Source: Quillaja saponaria (taxonomy: Eukaryota; Streptophyta; Magnoliopsida; Fabales; Quillajaceae). Taken from it: 64,000 bases of DNA. Shown in pieces: positions 25,701 through 38,033 of the stretch. Every line of letters starts with the position of its first letter. The first letter of the stretch is position 1. The stretch spans positions 4,526,001-4,590,000 of the forward strand of contig CM055615.1 of NCBI GenBank assembly GCA_029379385.1, written 5' to 3'. The notes beneath the pieces were generated by a model that did not search any database, was not told the origin of the DNA, and was given only the letters and a program-made list of their open reading frames with translations. A program made the translations under genes and the position numbers.

Positions 25701-28083
25701 AAAAGTCAAGGATCATCTGGAGCACGAAATAGCAGCCATCACTCATTCTCAGTTGCATTGGGTTTGCCCACAGGAGTTGATGTCCCTAATGTAGACCATC
25801 CAAAAGTAGAAGCAAAAGAACAACCTCTACAGGTTTCAATCCGTCGCCTTGCTTACCTAAACAAGCCAGAGATACCAATCCTTCTGATTGGAACTGCAGC
25901 TGCCACTATAAATGGTGTCATATTTCCAGCTTTTGGTATACTGATCTCCAATGTGATCAAAACATTTTATGAACCACCTCATGAGATGAAAAAGGATGCT
26001 AGCTTTTGGGCACTAATGTTTGTGATTCTTGGTCTCATATCATTTCTGGTGATTCCAGCACGAGGATACTTCTTTGCAGTGGCTGGGTGTAAGTTAATCC
26101 AACGTATCAGACTATTGTGTTTTGAGAAAGTGATTGGCATGGAGGTTGGATGGTTTGATGAGCCTGAGCACTCAAGTGGTGTTATTGGTGCAAGACTCTC
26201 AGCAGATGCTGCAACTGTGCGTGCCTTGGTTGGCGATGCACTTGGACAGGTGATTCAAAATATAGCATCAGCAGTTGCAGGTTTAGTAATTGCTTTTGTG
26301 GCAAGTTGGCAGTTGGCAATCATTATTCTTGTGTTGATTCCATTGATTGGACTAAATGGATATGTTCAAATAAAATTCATGAAAGGATTCAGTGCAGATG
26401 CAAAGGTGAGCTCAAATTATATGAATGTAAGGGTGTACTGAATATAAAAACACTTATTTGAAAGAGTTGGAATTGTTCTTTTACATAACAAAATGTCTCA
26501 CTGAAAATTGTGATTTCCTGATGTTGTGCTTCAATCTGGTAAATGCAAATTGTTGCAGATGATGTATGAGGAAGCAAGCCATATTGCAAACGATGCAGTT
26601 GGAAGTATAAGAACGGTTGCTTCTTTCTGTGCTGAAGAGAAAGTAATGGAACTATACAAGAAGAAATGTGTAGGCCCCATGAGAACAGGGATACGGCAAG
26701 GTTTGGTCAGTGGAGCAGGTTTTGGGATATCATTTTTCTTGCTATATTCCGTCTATGCCGCCAGCTTCTATGCAGGAGCTAAGCTTGTCGAGGATGGCAA
26801 AACATCATTCTCAGATGTCTTCAGAGTAAATACTCTTTCCATATATTTTGATGTTTCTCATGATACTTCGTCCACATCCATGAATATTCTTTTTTTCTTT
26901 GATAAATATTATGTGTGAGCTTTTCTTGTAGGTTTTCTTTGCTTTGACCATGGCAGCCTTGGGAATTTCCCAGTCAAGCTCCTTGACATCTGATTCAACC
27001 AAAGCCAAGTCAGCAGCGGCTTCCATATTTGAAATAATAAATAGGGACTCAAAGATTGATCCAAATGATGAATCTGGTACAATACTGGATAATGTTAAGG
27101 GAGAAATTGAGCTTCGTCATGTAAGCTTTGGGTATCCATCAAGGCCAGATATCCAAATTTTCCATGACCTCAGCCTGGCCATTCATTCCGGAAAGGTAAA
27201 GCTCTACCACAGTATGGTATCTGAAGTTCCATTTCTTTTCAGCAGATATCACAAGATTATTTTACAATCAGTGGTTAAAATTCTTCTTGCAGACATTAGC
27301 ACTGGTTGGAGAAAGTGGAAGTGGGAAATCCACAGTGATATCATTGTTGCAGAGATTTTATGATCCTGATTCGGGACATATTATGTTTGATGGAGTAGAA
27401 ATTCAAACATTAAAACTGAAATGGTTGAGGCAGCAGATGGGCCTTGTAAGCCAAGAACCTGTCTTGTTCGATGACACTATCCGTGCCAATATTGCATATG
27501 GAAAGGGAGGAAATGCAACTGAAGCAGAAATTCTATCCGCAGCAGAGTTGGCTAATGCCCACAGTTTTATCAGTGGTTTAAACCAGGTAACTATGAATAG
27601 ATTGAAACATCATTCCAGCCTTTTGCTTATGATAAGCAAACTACTAAACAAAACTGCATCCTTTAAATTGGTAAATAGACTATTTTTGCAGGACATGCTT
27701 GCTCACATTTTTAATGCAAACTTCAGGGTTATGACACTGTGGTTGGTGAAAAGGGAGTTCAATTGTCTGGAGGGCAGAAGCAACGGGTGGCCATTGCACG
27801 TGCTATAGTTAAAAGCCCAAAGATATTACTACTAGATGAGGCTACCAGTGCATTGGATGCTGAATCAGAGAGAGTAGCTCAAAGTGCATTAGATAAGGTA
27901 ATGGTGAACCGGACTACTGTAATTGTAGCTCATCGTCTACCCACAATCAAGAATGCAGATGTAATTGCAGTGGTTAAGAATGGAGTTATAGTGGAGAAAG
28001 GAAAGCATGACAGTTTGATTAACATCAAGGATGGATTTTATGCTTCCTTGGTCTCACTTCACACAAATGCTTCAACATCATGA
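22797..28083 (+). CDS. ABCB/MDR-type ABC transporter (ABCB4/11/21 class), one frameshift in exon 6
   Basis: Full-size plasma-membrane ABC exporter; close relatives in this class move auxin. Twelve exons: 22797-23117, 23332-23386, 23476-23651, 23744-23965, 24048-24286, 24390-24916, 24997-25270, 25534-26405, 26559-26825, 26932-27195, 27293-27586 and 27727-28083, about 1,288 residues. The order is TMD1-NBD1-linker-TMD2-NBD2. NBD1 has Walker [10 protein letters not shown], signature LSGGQ and [12 protein letters not shown]2 has [14 protein letters not shown] and the same Walker B. The linker is Ser/Arg-rich (RRSKSQG). All exon phases agree except exon 6, which is 527 nt where 3n+1 is required. 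The frame reaches TGA at 24520-24522, while [16 protein letters not shown] continues one base out of register; one extra base near 24496-24503 explains it. Everything else is intact, so this is either a very young pseudogene or a sequence error. The NBD2 H-loop reads HRLP rather than the usual HRLS. Confidence 0.92.
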
Positions 28084-29139
28084 GTATGTTTCTTGTATCT
28101 TTTTTAAGTTTTCAGTTCTTCTGCAAAGAGTAATGCAATACATTTTTAGAAAGAAATTCATTTGTGTTCTTGTCAAGTGTTTTTGTAGTGGATAAATAAG
28201 CAATAGTGAAGGAAAGGAAATGGGAGAAACAGTCTTCAGTTTTTCAACAGTTATATTATTATTATTATTATGTAAATTTGACCTTAAAAAAATTTATATC
28301 CTCTATGAATTACCATCCATTTTTAATAGTCCATGTGAACTAATGAATCAGATACAGAGTCCTCTTATTTGATTAATAATTGTCAAATAGTCCCCAATTA
28401 TACATTAAGTCTAACAAATTAATTCAAAATAGACTAAATTATCTTGGTTATATAAGTTTTTAAATATTTTTTCCATTCTCTTTTTTTTTTTCTTTTTTTT
28501 TTTCTATCAAATTGAGCACTTTATGTTGATTCTATCTTAATATAATATATTATATACGTTCAATATATATACTAAATTAGAACAATATGCATAATTCAAT
28601 TGCTAAAAAAAAAAAAAAGAGAGAGAAAGGGAAAAGACATGAGAAAACTCATAATATATAATAGTTTAATATTTTTTTTTTAAGTTAATTTGTTAGATTT
28701 AATAGTTAATTTATATAATTGGGGCTAATTGTCAAATATGACTAAAATAAAGAGGTTATGTAACTAATTCAATAGTTTCTAAGGTTATTATAAAATAGAT
28801 GATAGTTCATGGAGTAAAGTAAAATTGACCTAAAATTATAATATTGTAATGAAATTATTAAACTATATAGTATTTTAAAATTATTAATAATTAATAATTA
28901 TTTAAATAAAATAATTTTGGATGAAATCAACTCATGCAATTTGCAAACCAAACACGTTATTGTGTATAATTATATATTCAAACTGACTTATACAATTTGC
29001 ATACTAAAACAAAATTTAACTTATTTACAATATTTATACTAAATACATATATACCAATCAGATTATATAATATGACTTATAGCTAATCTGATTTTTGCAA
29101 TATTTATATTAGATGAGCACTTAATTTTTTATGAGAACT
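28084..29139. other. 3' flank of ABCB and AT-rich spacer
   Basis: Includes the ABCB 3' UTR, an (ATT)n run near 28255-28270, and long A/T tracts. No coding sequence is seen. Confidence 0.5.
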
Positions 29140-30350
29140 AATTCAAAATTACTGGTAGATTTTAAGAAGGCCAAGATGAATGAATCTTACATGACTAATT
29201 TACGCCCCATGAAATACTTTTTGGGGATCCAAGTCAAGCAATCAAGAACTAAGTTTTTATCTCTCAAGAAAAATATGCTGAAGATTTGATAGGAAAACAA
29301 TTCACATGAGAGATTGCAAGCCTATGGCATTTAATGAAAAATTACAGCAAAATGATGGATCAAATAAGGTGGATGCAAAAACTTATCGAAGTCTTGTTGG
29401 TTCCTTGATTATCTCACCAACACTAGACCTGACATTGTTCTTGTTAGTGTAATTTCAAGATTTATGCATGAGCCTAGCAATCTTCATTTTGAAGCAGCCA
29501 AGAGAATTTTATGCTATTTGAAGGGCAATCAAATATAAAAAAGAACAAAATAATTACTGAGTGGATTGGATTCACTGATATTAATTGGGCATAATTTTTT
29601 TAGTTTCCCACTAGTATCCTCACATTTTTGGGATGTGAGCCTAATATAGGTTTAGGATTTATAACTATCTCTTCTTATTAGTATTTTCCTGCAAGCTCGA
29701 ACCCCATACATTGCAAATACCCTTTAATTGCTGAGCTTAAATGTGTCTTACTATCACACCTTGTGGGTATTAGACAAAATATCTTGAATCGTGATGATAA
29801 GAAGAATACGTCACTATATTTAGGTTTAAAAATCATCACACGGAGCTCAAGGGAAGCAAAGTATTGAAGCTTTATTTTCCGTGGAAGCAGAATATACTGC
29901 AGCTTGTAATGCGATTTGGCTAAGAAGAGTGTACCTTCAGATTTGCTGCAAGAAGTGATATTTCCTACTTTCATCTGTTGTGACAGTATGTCTCCTATAG
30001 TTATGGCTAAAAATCCTGTGTTTCATATGAGAAGCAAACCCATTGAACTCCAATATCATGTTTTTCGCGTATTGGTGAGCAAGAAGAAAGTTTCCTCGGA
30101 GTTTATTAACACAAAGGAGCAGCCAGCTGATGTTCTTTCCAAAGCAGTGACAAAAGAGAAATTAGAGAAGTTTAGGGAGCAGCTGAAGATTACAAATTAA
30201 GAGGGGTTTTAACTTTTTAAGAGTTAATTTGCAATTCATCGTATTAGGACATGCATGAACCTAGGGTAGTCCTACTAGATTGAATGTCTCTCTACATTTT
30301 CCATGTTTCTACATTTTTCTAGACTATTAGAGATTTTAAATTGGAAAAAG
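29140..30350 (+). mobile_element. Decayed Ty1/copia retrotransposon: RT-RNase H end
   Basis: Translation in shifting frames gives the copia reverse transcriptase end (MKYFLGIQVKQSRTK, TYRSLVGS, SRFMHEPSN, HFEAAKRIL) and then RNase H (SVEAEYTAACNAIWLR, NPVFHMRSKPIE, NTKEQPADVLSKAVTKEKL). Stop and frameshift mutations interrupt it. Between about 29592 and 29785 some 200 bp of unrelated sequence splits the YTD and DDK parts of RNase H. A purine-rich tract (AAGAGGGG, 30200-30207) follows the stop at 30198-30200, as expected before the 3' LTR. The LTR beginning is then interrupted by the MITE at 30351. Upstream gag, protease and integrase are absent. Confidence 0.85.
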
Positions 30351-30910
30351 TAAGAATAAGTCTTACTTTGTTCTTCCCGTTACAAATAAGCCTTATAATA
30401 TTAGCACTTTTTATTTCACTTTTGCCCTTATTTTTTTAAGTCTTATAAAATTATTTTTAGTTTCAACTTGAATTACTATATTATTTTCATGATTAATTAA
30501 AACAAAAACTAAAATAATTAGATTCATTTTGTAAGAAAATTAAAAAAGAACAAAGTGACATATATATGAATCTAAATTTTCTTATGAATATAAACTTTTT
30601 ATAAGTTTTAAAAAAATATATAATAAAGGGATTATGAAAATATTATTAATTTTTAAAAGATTTATTCTTCTATTAATTATTAAATAATAATTTTTATTTT
30701 TTAAATTCAATAATAAATTTTTTTTGAAAAATTAGTCTACTTAATTAAAATTTTAAACTTCAAACTAAAAATTAAAAAAAGGGGATAAAAGTGACAATAT
30801 AAAATTTTTTACTTATTTGGAAAGAAACTTTAAAAGTAGGAGTTTTTGGGAATGTAAATTTATTATATGACTTATTTGGAATGTGTAAGAAAAAGTAGAA
30901 CTTAATCTTA
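30351..30910. mobile_element. MITE-like element, about 560 bp
   Basis: The left end TAAGAATAAGTCTTACTTTG matches the reverse complement of the right end, TAAGATTAAGTTCTACTTTT; pairing continues through ACAAATAAG/CCAAATAAG for over 60 bp. The same family forms the arms of the element at 2862-4540. It sits in what should be the 3' LTR of the copia fragment. No coding capacity. Confidence 0.65.
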
Positions 30911-31297
30911 ATTTTTTTCTTCTAAATACATTCTCTAGAATTATATAATGTTACCTATGAATACCCTTGTATTGCCAAGCTTTGAAGTAGGCCACATATA
31001 GAAAATAAAATAATTTTTTTTTGTAATCTGTAGAAGCAATAGCTCTGCATTGTTCCCTTTATCAATTGAAGAATTCCACCTTGTTTCAGCTTGCCTCTAA
31101 CAGAATTAGGGAAATAGAAGAGTAAAATGAATTGCAGTTTAAGGCTATGAATGACGAGCGTATGATATTTCATACCTAATTAAGCAACTCCCGTTACTTG
31201 CAGCTAACAAAACCACCCCAGGCCACTTGCAGTGGGTATCAATGGAATCATTGATTTTTGTTGCCTAATCCAACCACACCTTTTGTTCCACTCGTAC

Positions 31298-31479
31298 CCT
31301 TTTGGGGTCCTTATAGTCTATAGAGAACTGAAGAGCTCTTTTACTCAACAACTCGTACGTGAAAAACTCAGGCATGGTTTTTGTCAAATTATCTACTTCG
31401 AACTTCGCATTTAGACGGTATCCAACAGCTGTGTGAATGTAACTGGCAGCCTTAGTAAAAGCAGTTGCAGCTCCTAACA
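31298..31479 (-). other. Orphan exon-like open segment, unrecognised
   Basis: On the minus strand an open stretch of 182 bp is bounded by an acceptor-like TTTCAAAG and a donor-like AGG/GTACG. It encodes a protein-like, compositionally normal peptide with blocks AASYIHTAVGYRLNAKFEV and FFTYELLSKRALQFSIDYK. A second short open piece (KLKQGGILQLIKGTMQ) lies at about 31025-31100 after another acceptor-like site. I do not recognise the family. It may be a captured or decayed fragment of a cellular gene; no start or stop could be fixed. Confidence 0.35.
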
Positions 31480-32330
31480 CTTTGAAAGTAGTAGATAGAT
31501 TTTTTTGGCTTTCTCCAAATATTGGGCAAATAAACCAAAAGAAAAGTAAGCAAATCAATTCGTTAATGAGCTTCGGACGAGTTGTTGAAGAGGACTTGTC
31601 ATTTTTAGAGATTTGGTCTCAAAAACCAAGAAGACGTGACAAAGAAAGGAGATTGACGACTGGCTAGGACTTAGTAATGCGTCCAAATTGAAGTTTCTTT
31701 TTAGATTTTATTTGATATAAAAATGGCAATGGCAAGTGGTAGTGGCAGTGATGTTTCATAAAAATTTTCTAGACTATAAATTTTGACCCTCGAATTCTAA
31801 TTTTCTCAATCTTTAAAATATTTAATGTCTACATTTTATTAATTGATAAGAAATTTAAAAAAAAAATTAATTTGACAAGTTAAAATAAGCAAAAGCAATT
31901 ATTCTTAAAAAATAAATGAGATGAGTGGCTAGGATATTCCTCATGGGTCAAATCTGATTTATTATATTAGATGATATATGATAGACATAATTATATTTTT
32001 GGTTCTTATAATTTGTTTATGAATTCTGTTTTTTGTCTTTGTAGTATTGTAGTATTGATTTTTTGTCAAATCTGTTTTTTTTAGTTCTTTTTTGGACCAT
32101 AAGGCTTGAATAACTCAAACGCATCATTTCATTAAGTGGTTATATATTGAAATTTCAAAACTACAATTTAGTTGAAGCCACAAGGGCTAAAAAACAAAAA
32201 GCTCCATTTTGTTGCACAATCAGTCAAAACTCCTCCACATTTGAAAATTTTCCTTAAGATGAAAAGTATCAGATAGAATATTCATTTGTCTTGAAGCATA
32301 AATATCCTGGGCTCTTATCAAGATGAAATA

Positions 32331-33898
32331 TGTTAAGTCAATTGTTAATCTGATTTTATCCTAAACATAAATTTTGATCATTACAAAATAATTGTTGAAT
32401 CCTAATTTCATCAATTTTTCTAATTTACATTTGCTAAACTAAACTGGATGAGAGCAAGAAATCTATTTCAGCATAATCTTAGTGAAACTTAATGGATTTC
32501 ATCTAACTGCTGAAAGCAGACGCTCAACTAAAACAATATTTAACATTTTGTAAATGACAGTTGTCTAAATGCTGAAAAGAAAATAATTCAATCCTCAAGT
32601 GCTAAAGAGCGGATGATGGCTAAAGAAACTAAAGTGATTATCTACTGAAGCACGATCATATAGTTGAAAGCAAGTCAGTGCATTTACTGCTGAGTAATCT
32701 AATGCTAACTTACTATAGAAGTAATGCACACCATTTCATTAAAATAGACAACTGATGAAGGCAAATAGTTAACAACTAAAGCTTCACATATCAAAACTCT
32801 TTGTATCTCTTAAGTGAATTAGCTTCTCATCTCATTCGCACTAGTGTCGTGTTAATCAATGTCATATTCTAGAAAAGAACAAGCACATAATCAAACTTCA
32901 TCAAAAGTCAATGTTTGTACTTGTATACAACATTATCTCTATGTCAATTCTACTGTTTAAACAAAATCCAATTGACACAATAGTTTACATCAAAAATTCT
33001 GAGCTCCTGAATAGTCATCTTATGCAAACCTCCTTACACTGTGGAAATGACTACTCACTATAAAATAAGGATCTACACCAAAATGTAGTGTTTTATTTCT
33101 GCAATGAAACTTTATCTCTGTAACTGAAAAATTCTCAGAGTAATGACTAGTCGACTACTTCCATGAAAAGCACTACAAAGTGAAGAAAAATATATGTGTG
33201 AGATAGATAACCACAAAAAGAGAAAAGCACATAAACAGAAGAAGAAAATCAAGATCCGCTATGAGCTTAAACTTTCATGCCTTCATCATTCACATAGAGC
33301 TAAAATTTCATATCCTTTTCTCTATTGTATAACTCATACAACGCCTTCTGACTTTGTGTTTTAGTAAATTCATTGTAATTCTTCGTTGGGAGAAAAAAAA
33401 CAAGTTGTGTAACTTGTGTGTTCTTAGGAACAAATGTGGATGATTATTACCTATAAGTTCAACATGTTGTAAAGTTTCCTGGTCACCCCGTAATTAATTA
33501 GATGGCTCTGTCATGCACATAATTGATCCAAGAGTTATGTTGTCTCATAATTGATCCGAGAGTTATACTTTCTCGTAATTGATCAGAAAGTACTTACCTC
33601 CGTATAAGTGATCAGATGACATTGATTTCACTGTAAAGAGTCAGAAGGTAGTTGATTCCCTAAATTAGAAAGATAAGTGGTTACTGGAACTTTCAAGTGT
33701 CACTTAGAGAAGTGGACTAGCTAGAGATTTCTAGTAAACCACTATAAAAATCTTATGTCACTGTTTTACTTTTCAAATTACTTTTGGTTTTTCGCTACAT
33801 TCTATTTTAACTAGTCTCTCTCAAAGCAAAATATTTTTTAAACATAGCATTTTGAAAGATCGGACTATTCACCCCCTCTAGTTTTCTTAACTGGGCCA
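32331..33898 (+). mobile_element. Solo LTR-like remnant, SIRE-type copia
   Basis: The start TGTTAAGTCAATTG, followed by AAATTTTGATCATTACAAA, and the end ACTATTCACCCCCTCTAG with GGGCCA are the hallmark ends of long SIRE/Maximus-type copia LTRs. Inside, 33490-33630 holds a degenerate repeat of about 33 bp built on AATTGATC(C/A)GAGAG. No coding region is attached. The ends are approximate and no target duplication was confirmed. Confidence 0.5.
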
Positions 33899-34079
33899 AT
33901 AAAATATCTTATTATTCCTTAATCAAGAAGTTGCCATGCTGAATTTGATTTCAAATGGTCAAAGCATGTCATATCAGTGCATGAGCCAATACAACGCACA
34001 ACAATATGTGTTGCACCAAAATAGCATTGTTAAGGTTCTTCTTTTGACTAAATCGCTTATTTGGATATTTTTTTTATTG

Positions 34080-34812
34080 AAAAGTGACTAAAAATTTGAT
34101 TGAGTCTATAAATCTCAAAAAAGCATAATTGAAAGAAATGAGAGAGTGTGGGAGAAAGAGAAAGGATTGAAAAAGCAATCAAAGAAAAAGATTTGACATA
34201 CTTTTATGAAATCGACTAATCAAACATTGAGAAAAAAAACTTTCATATCTTATCAGTTTCTCTGATTTAAGAAAATTGAACTTCAGTTCTATTTAAGAGC
34301 CAATACTTTTATATCATGAGCAGTTCTTTGCAAACTCATCCAAAACTGTTAAGATTTTGAGATTGAGTGAAATTCATTTTCTTGTACCCATTCCCCTTGT
34401 AAGGAGAAGATATGTAAGGTCTACACATTCTCTATTGAGAGGAGAAGATAAGTAAGGCAATTGTTGTAAGTTATGCTTATTTATTCTATGAAATAGTTGG
34501 TGAAAATGTTTGGTTAAGCCTTGCAATTCAATTGGCCAACTCCCGCTATTTTAGCTGTTAGTGAAATACTGAGGTAAGTCTTGAGAAATGGATGTAGCCA
34601 AAAACTTTGTGAATCATTATAAAAATCTCTCTGTCAAATCTCTCCAACCCTTAACTTTCTACTTTCAATAGATTAATTTGGTTTACATATTTATCTATTT
34701 GTTGAATTTGAGAGATTTGCTTACTCTTATTTGTCATTGCTTATTTAGATTGAAAAGGAACTTCATTCAACCAAAAAACTATTCACCTATCTAGTTTTCC
34801 TTTTGAACTAAC
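34080..34812 (+). mobile_element. LTR fragment related to SIRE-type copia
   Basis: It ends in ACTATTCACCTATCTAG, parallel to the end of the LTR at 32331-33898, and contains the typical LTR phrases GTTTGGTTAAGCCTTG and AACTCCCGCTATTTTAG. The start was not found. Confidence 0.4.
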
Positions 34813-35134
34813 ATATCTAATAGAGACTTCACGTCTAAATTCTAAAATGAACTCTTCGTAATTTAGAAAGGTTCAACCTAATTATTTTATTGCGTGCCAT
34901 TTGTATTCTGATGACCAAACTGAAGTAGTGAATAGGAATTTAAAAAAGTTTAACTGAGGTTCTTTGTTGGAGATTGTTCAAAGCAATATATTATTATAAG
35001 ATTTAGTATAATGTGTGAAATAGTTCCCCTTATTTGTTACAAGGATTTTGATTTTCTAAAGTTCTAAATTGCTGTTAACTCAAACCACTTGATAATACTA
35101 AATGGTTAAGATGGCACCACCTCATTATTTTACT

Positions 35135-36409
35135 TGAAACAAATGATAATTTTGTATTATAACTTAATTATATTTTTGCATAGAGAGACTACATATATAA
35201 ATGGTACATGATAACTTATTATATAACGATCCTGATCCTAATCCATAATCAAGGTAGGTACAACAAAGTAAACAAAGTATAGAAAGATTTTGATGTGGTA
35301 GCTTAATAAGATTTTGACTTGCTAGTGACATGCTAGTCGATGTGTTAGAGTAATGACAGCGCAGATGATTGACATGGTGCACCTGAATCTCTGTTTACTG
35401 CGTGAAGGTATGTAGAGCGTTGCCCTTCATGTAGAGATAAAGGTGGCGCGTGCTCGAGCATATGGTGTTCTTCGTCCTCTGTTTTTGGTGTTCTTTAAGT
35501 CAAATAACTCGTTATCTCCTCATAGCTCTATTGGTGGCCTCAATTATTATTATTTTTTTTGGCTTGAAGAGAAGTATTGTTTTGTATTATGGGGATTGGG
35601 GCCAAGTTGCTGCCAAAAGGAAGAAGTGGCAGCTCTTAAGAAAAAATTATTAAATTACCTACACTTTGATACCAACTTGAAACAAATGATTATTTTGTAT
35701 TATGTAAAATAATGTATGACTACATAAAAGAGATGTATATATAATATATACTTGATAATTTACTATATAACAAACCTAATCTATAACTAAACTAGGTAGA
35801 GAATCAATCCCAATAAAATTAAGCCAATTGTGAGATGATACTCTCACAATTTTTAATAAAAGTAATCATACATTATTTTATTAAAGAAATTTCACCTTAT
35901 ATAACTTTATTTCCTATTATACCTCCAATTTCCTATAAATTAAATCAGAAATTTAATTTGTTTTCTTATTCCAATGTAATTAGGAAATTAGTTTTCTTGC
36001 CCAAGAAGGAAAAAAAAAGTTTAAATACTAAACCACCTGATCTCTCCTCTGTCTAATGAAAAACCTAACACAAATGGCAATTTACTCCATGCTCTGCTGT
36101 GTGTTTCGTCAGTATTGCCTCTGGCAATCTGGACCTCTAGATCACTAAGAAACTTCCACGGTGGGATCTCTGTCGTTCGCACTATTGAAAAATCTAGCGT
36201 TAGAATAGAACATTGTTACCATTTGTGTGATTCTCTACTGTAATTTCTACAAAGAGGATCATCCAAGACAATCTGCTCAAATACCTCGAATCTGAGATCA
36301 AACACAGAGTGAAATCCAACGATCATAATAGTGTGAGTTCTCATTCAATCTTAGCCCATTACGAGTATTTGCTTTGTTGGTGATTGTTTCCATTATGTAG
36401 TTGTTAACA
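35135..36409 (-). mobile_element. Deleted copia-like element with two LTR pieces
   Basis: Read on the minus strand, an LTR-like unit starts TGTTAACAACTAC at 36409 and ends TTTGTTTCA at 35678. Next comes TTGGTATCAAAG (35664-35675), a near match to the initiator-Met tRNA primer-binding site. A second piece homologous to the LTR end lies at 35135-35275, 543 bp away in the same orientation. Only about 400 bp remains between them, so almost all internal coding sequence is deleted. Confidence 0.45.
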
Positions 36410-37457
36410 TCAAAAAATATGCAAGGTGTGGGTTGAATTCATTTGGACTGATTTGATCAACTGAGTGCTAATTAAATAATGGACTTGGTCAGTTAACTAA
36501 GTTTGGGCTTAATTCAAATTATGTCAAATAGATTAAGACCAATTTAGTAGGCCACTTTTACTAAAATCGAACCATCCAGTATTTCTAATTTAAAAATAAT
36601 AAAGGATAATGGCATGATTCCAAATCCCTTTAAAATAGGGATTTTCAGTTAAGATTTTAAATAGAAGGATAAAGCTATTAGAAATAGTTCAAATGAGAAG
36701 ATAAAGATAAGACCTATTCAAATTGATTCAAAATTAGTCTTTCAACGGGCTTAGACACTTATTGAGCTTATGGAATTATTAAAACAGAATCAGTCAGCTG
36801 ATTGAAGTTATTAGATTTGTCGAGTTAGACTAAGTCAAATCTAATTTGGTGCATTTAGAACTTTCAATGTCAAATCCTATTTTTAAGGGATTATGGAGAT
36901 ATAGGGCATCAGAAAATCATTATTTGGACTAGCTAAGGCATAAATCGGTTTCTAAATTTTCAAGTAAGTCAACTGACAAGGGTTGTAACTTACTTTAGTT
37001 ATTAGCCATGATCTTATATTGGTGGATGCTTGGTCAGAAGGTTAAGGGAGAGCGTGACATATAGGTTTAGTAGGTTAATGGCCAATTTTTCTTATATAAA
37101 TAGGACTAGAGCCATTAATTGTAAATACACTCCAACGTCAAAACACAAATCTATCAATCCATTTCAATTCCTATTTTACATTCAGCTTTTATTACTTTAT
37201 TTATAATGTTTCTTTACATGCTTTATTTATCACATTTTTATCATTTTCTTTTACAAACTAATGCCCAATAGTTACATTTCATTCAAACCAAGTCACTAGG
37301 AGCTTTTTTAGTATCCTAGGAACCTATTGTCTAAGAAATAGAGTCACTTTCTTAGCCAAATTGCTTGAATGTGAGAATCAAGAGTTGCGAAATTAGCTTA
37401 TTCACCTCAGCTAATCTCCATTGGAATATTTTGCAAATAGTAGTTAACAGTTTTCAG
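36410..37457. other. AT-rich region with promoter-like repeat remnant
   Basis: No gene is recognised. A TATA-like TATATAAATAGG at about 37095-37106, followed by a leader-like stretch with AATTGTAAATACAC, resembles the U3/R part of a retrotransposon LTR, but the ends are not defined. Confidence 0.35.
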
Positions 37458-38033
37458 ATTGAAGAAGTAATGTCGGATGATTTCCCTTTTGAAATAACAA
37501 CAAGTGAAGCTGGACAAAGAATGACGTCATTCAAGAAAAATTACTATGGTGAAAGCATCTTAGTTGTAGTTCACAATAATGAAATTATGGAAGTTATAGA
37601 GGATGATAAAAATGGTGGAGAATTTTGCGTTACTCTATTAGTGAGTATAGCAAAAAAAAGCCAACTTATGCAGTTTCAGTTTTATGTTTATGGCACTTTG
37701 ATGAAATTTGGATCGATCAATTACTAATTAAGTTGCTAGAACAATGGGAGGAGCAACTATATTATCTATATCGAAAGACCTCAATTCAAGTAATTATTGT
37801 GTATTTATTTTATTTTATTTATTATTTTTCATAATTTGTAAATGATTAATTTATGAGATTATCTTCTTCTTCTTTTCTTTTATTGAATGAATGCAGAGTT
37901 TTGGATGAACATTTATGGAGGGGCATTCTGCAAATTTCTTAAGACTCGAGAGATCAAACCCAGTCTTACTAACTTGTTGTATAAATATATGGTTAATAAC
38001 TACTTATGGTGGCTCCAAAATGCCAAAACTTAG
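37458..38033 (+). pseudogene. Mitochondrial glycoprotein (p32/MAM33-family) pseudogene
   Basis: MAM33/p32 proteins are acidic trimeric proteins of the mitochondrial matrix. After an acceptor (TTTTCAG, 37451-37457) the frame reads IEEVMSDDFPFEITTSEAGQ, then YYGESILVVVHNNE, VTLLVSIAKKS, and after a shift HFDEIWIDQLLIK. An intron-like gap (about 37790-37896) leads to LDEHLW. After another shift comes the conserved C-terminal block FLKTREIKPSLTNLLYKYM, ending at TAG 38031-38033. At least two frameshifts are present, and the N-terminal transit-peptide exon is missing. Because the intron position is kept, this is a duplicated genomic copy rather than a processed one. Confidence 0.75.
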
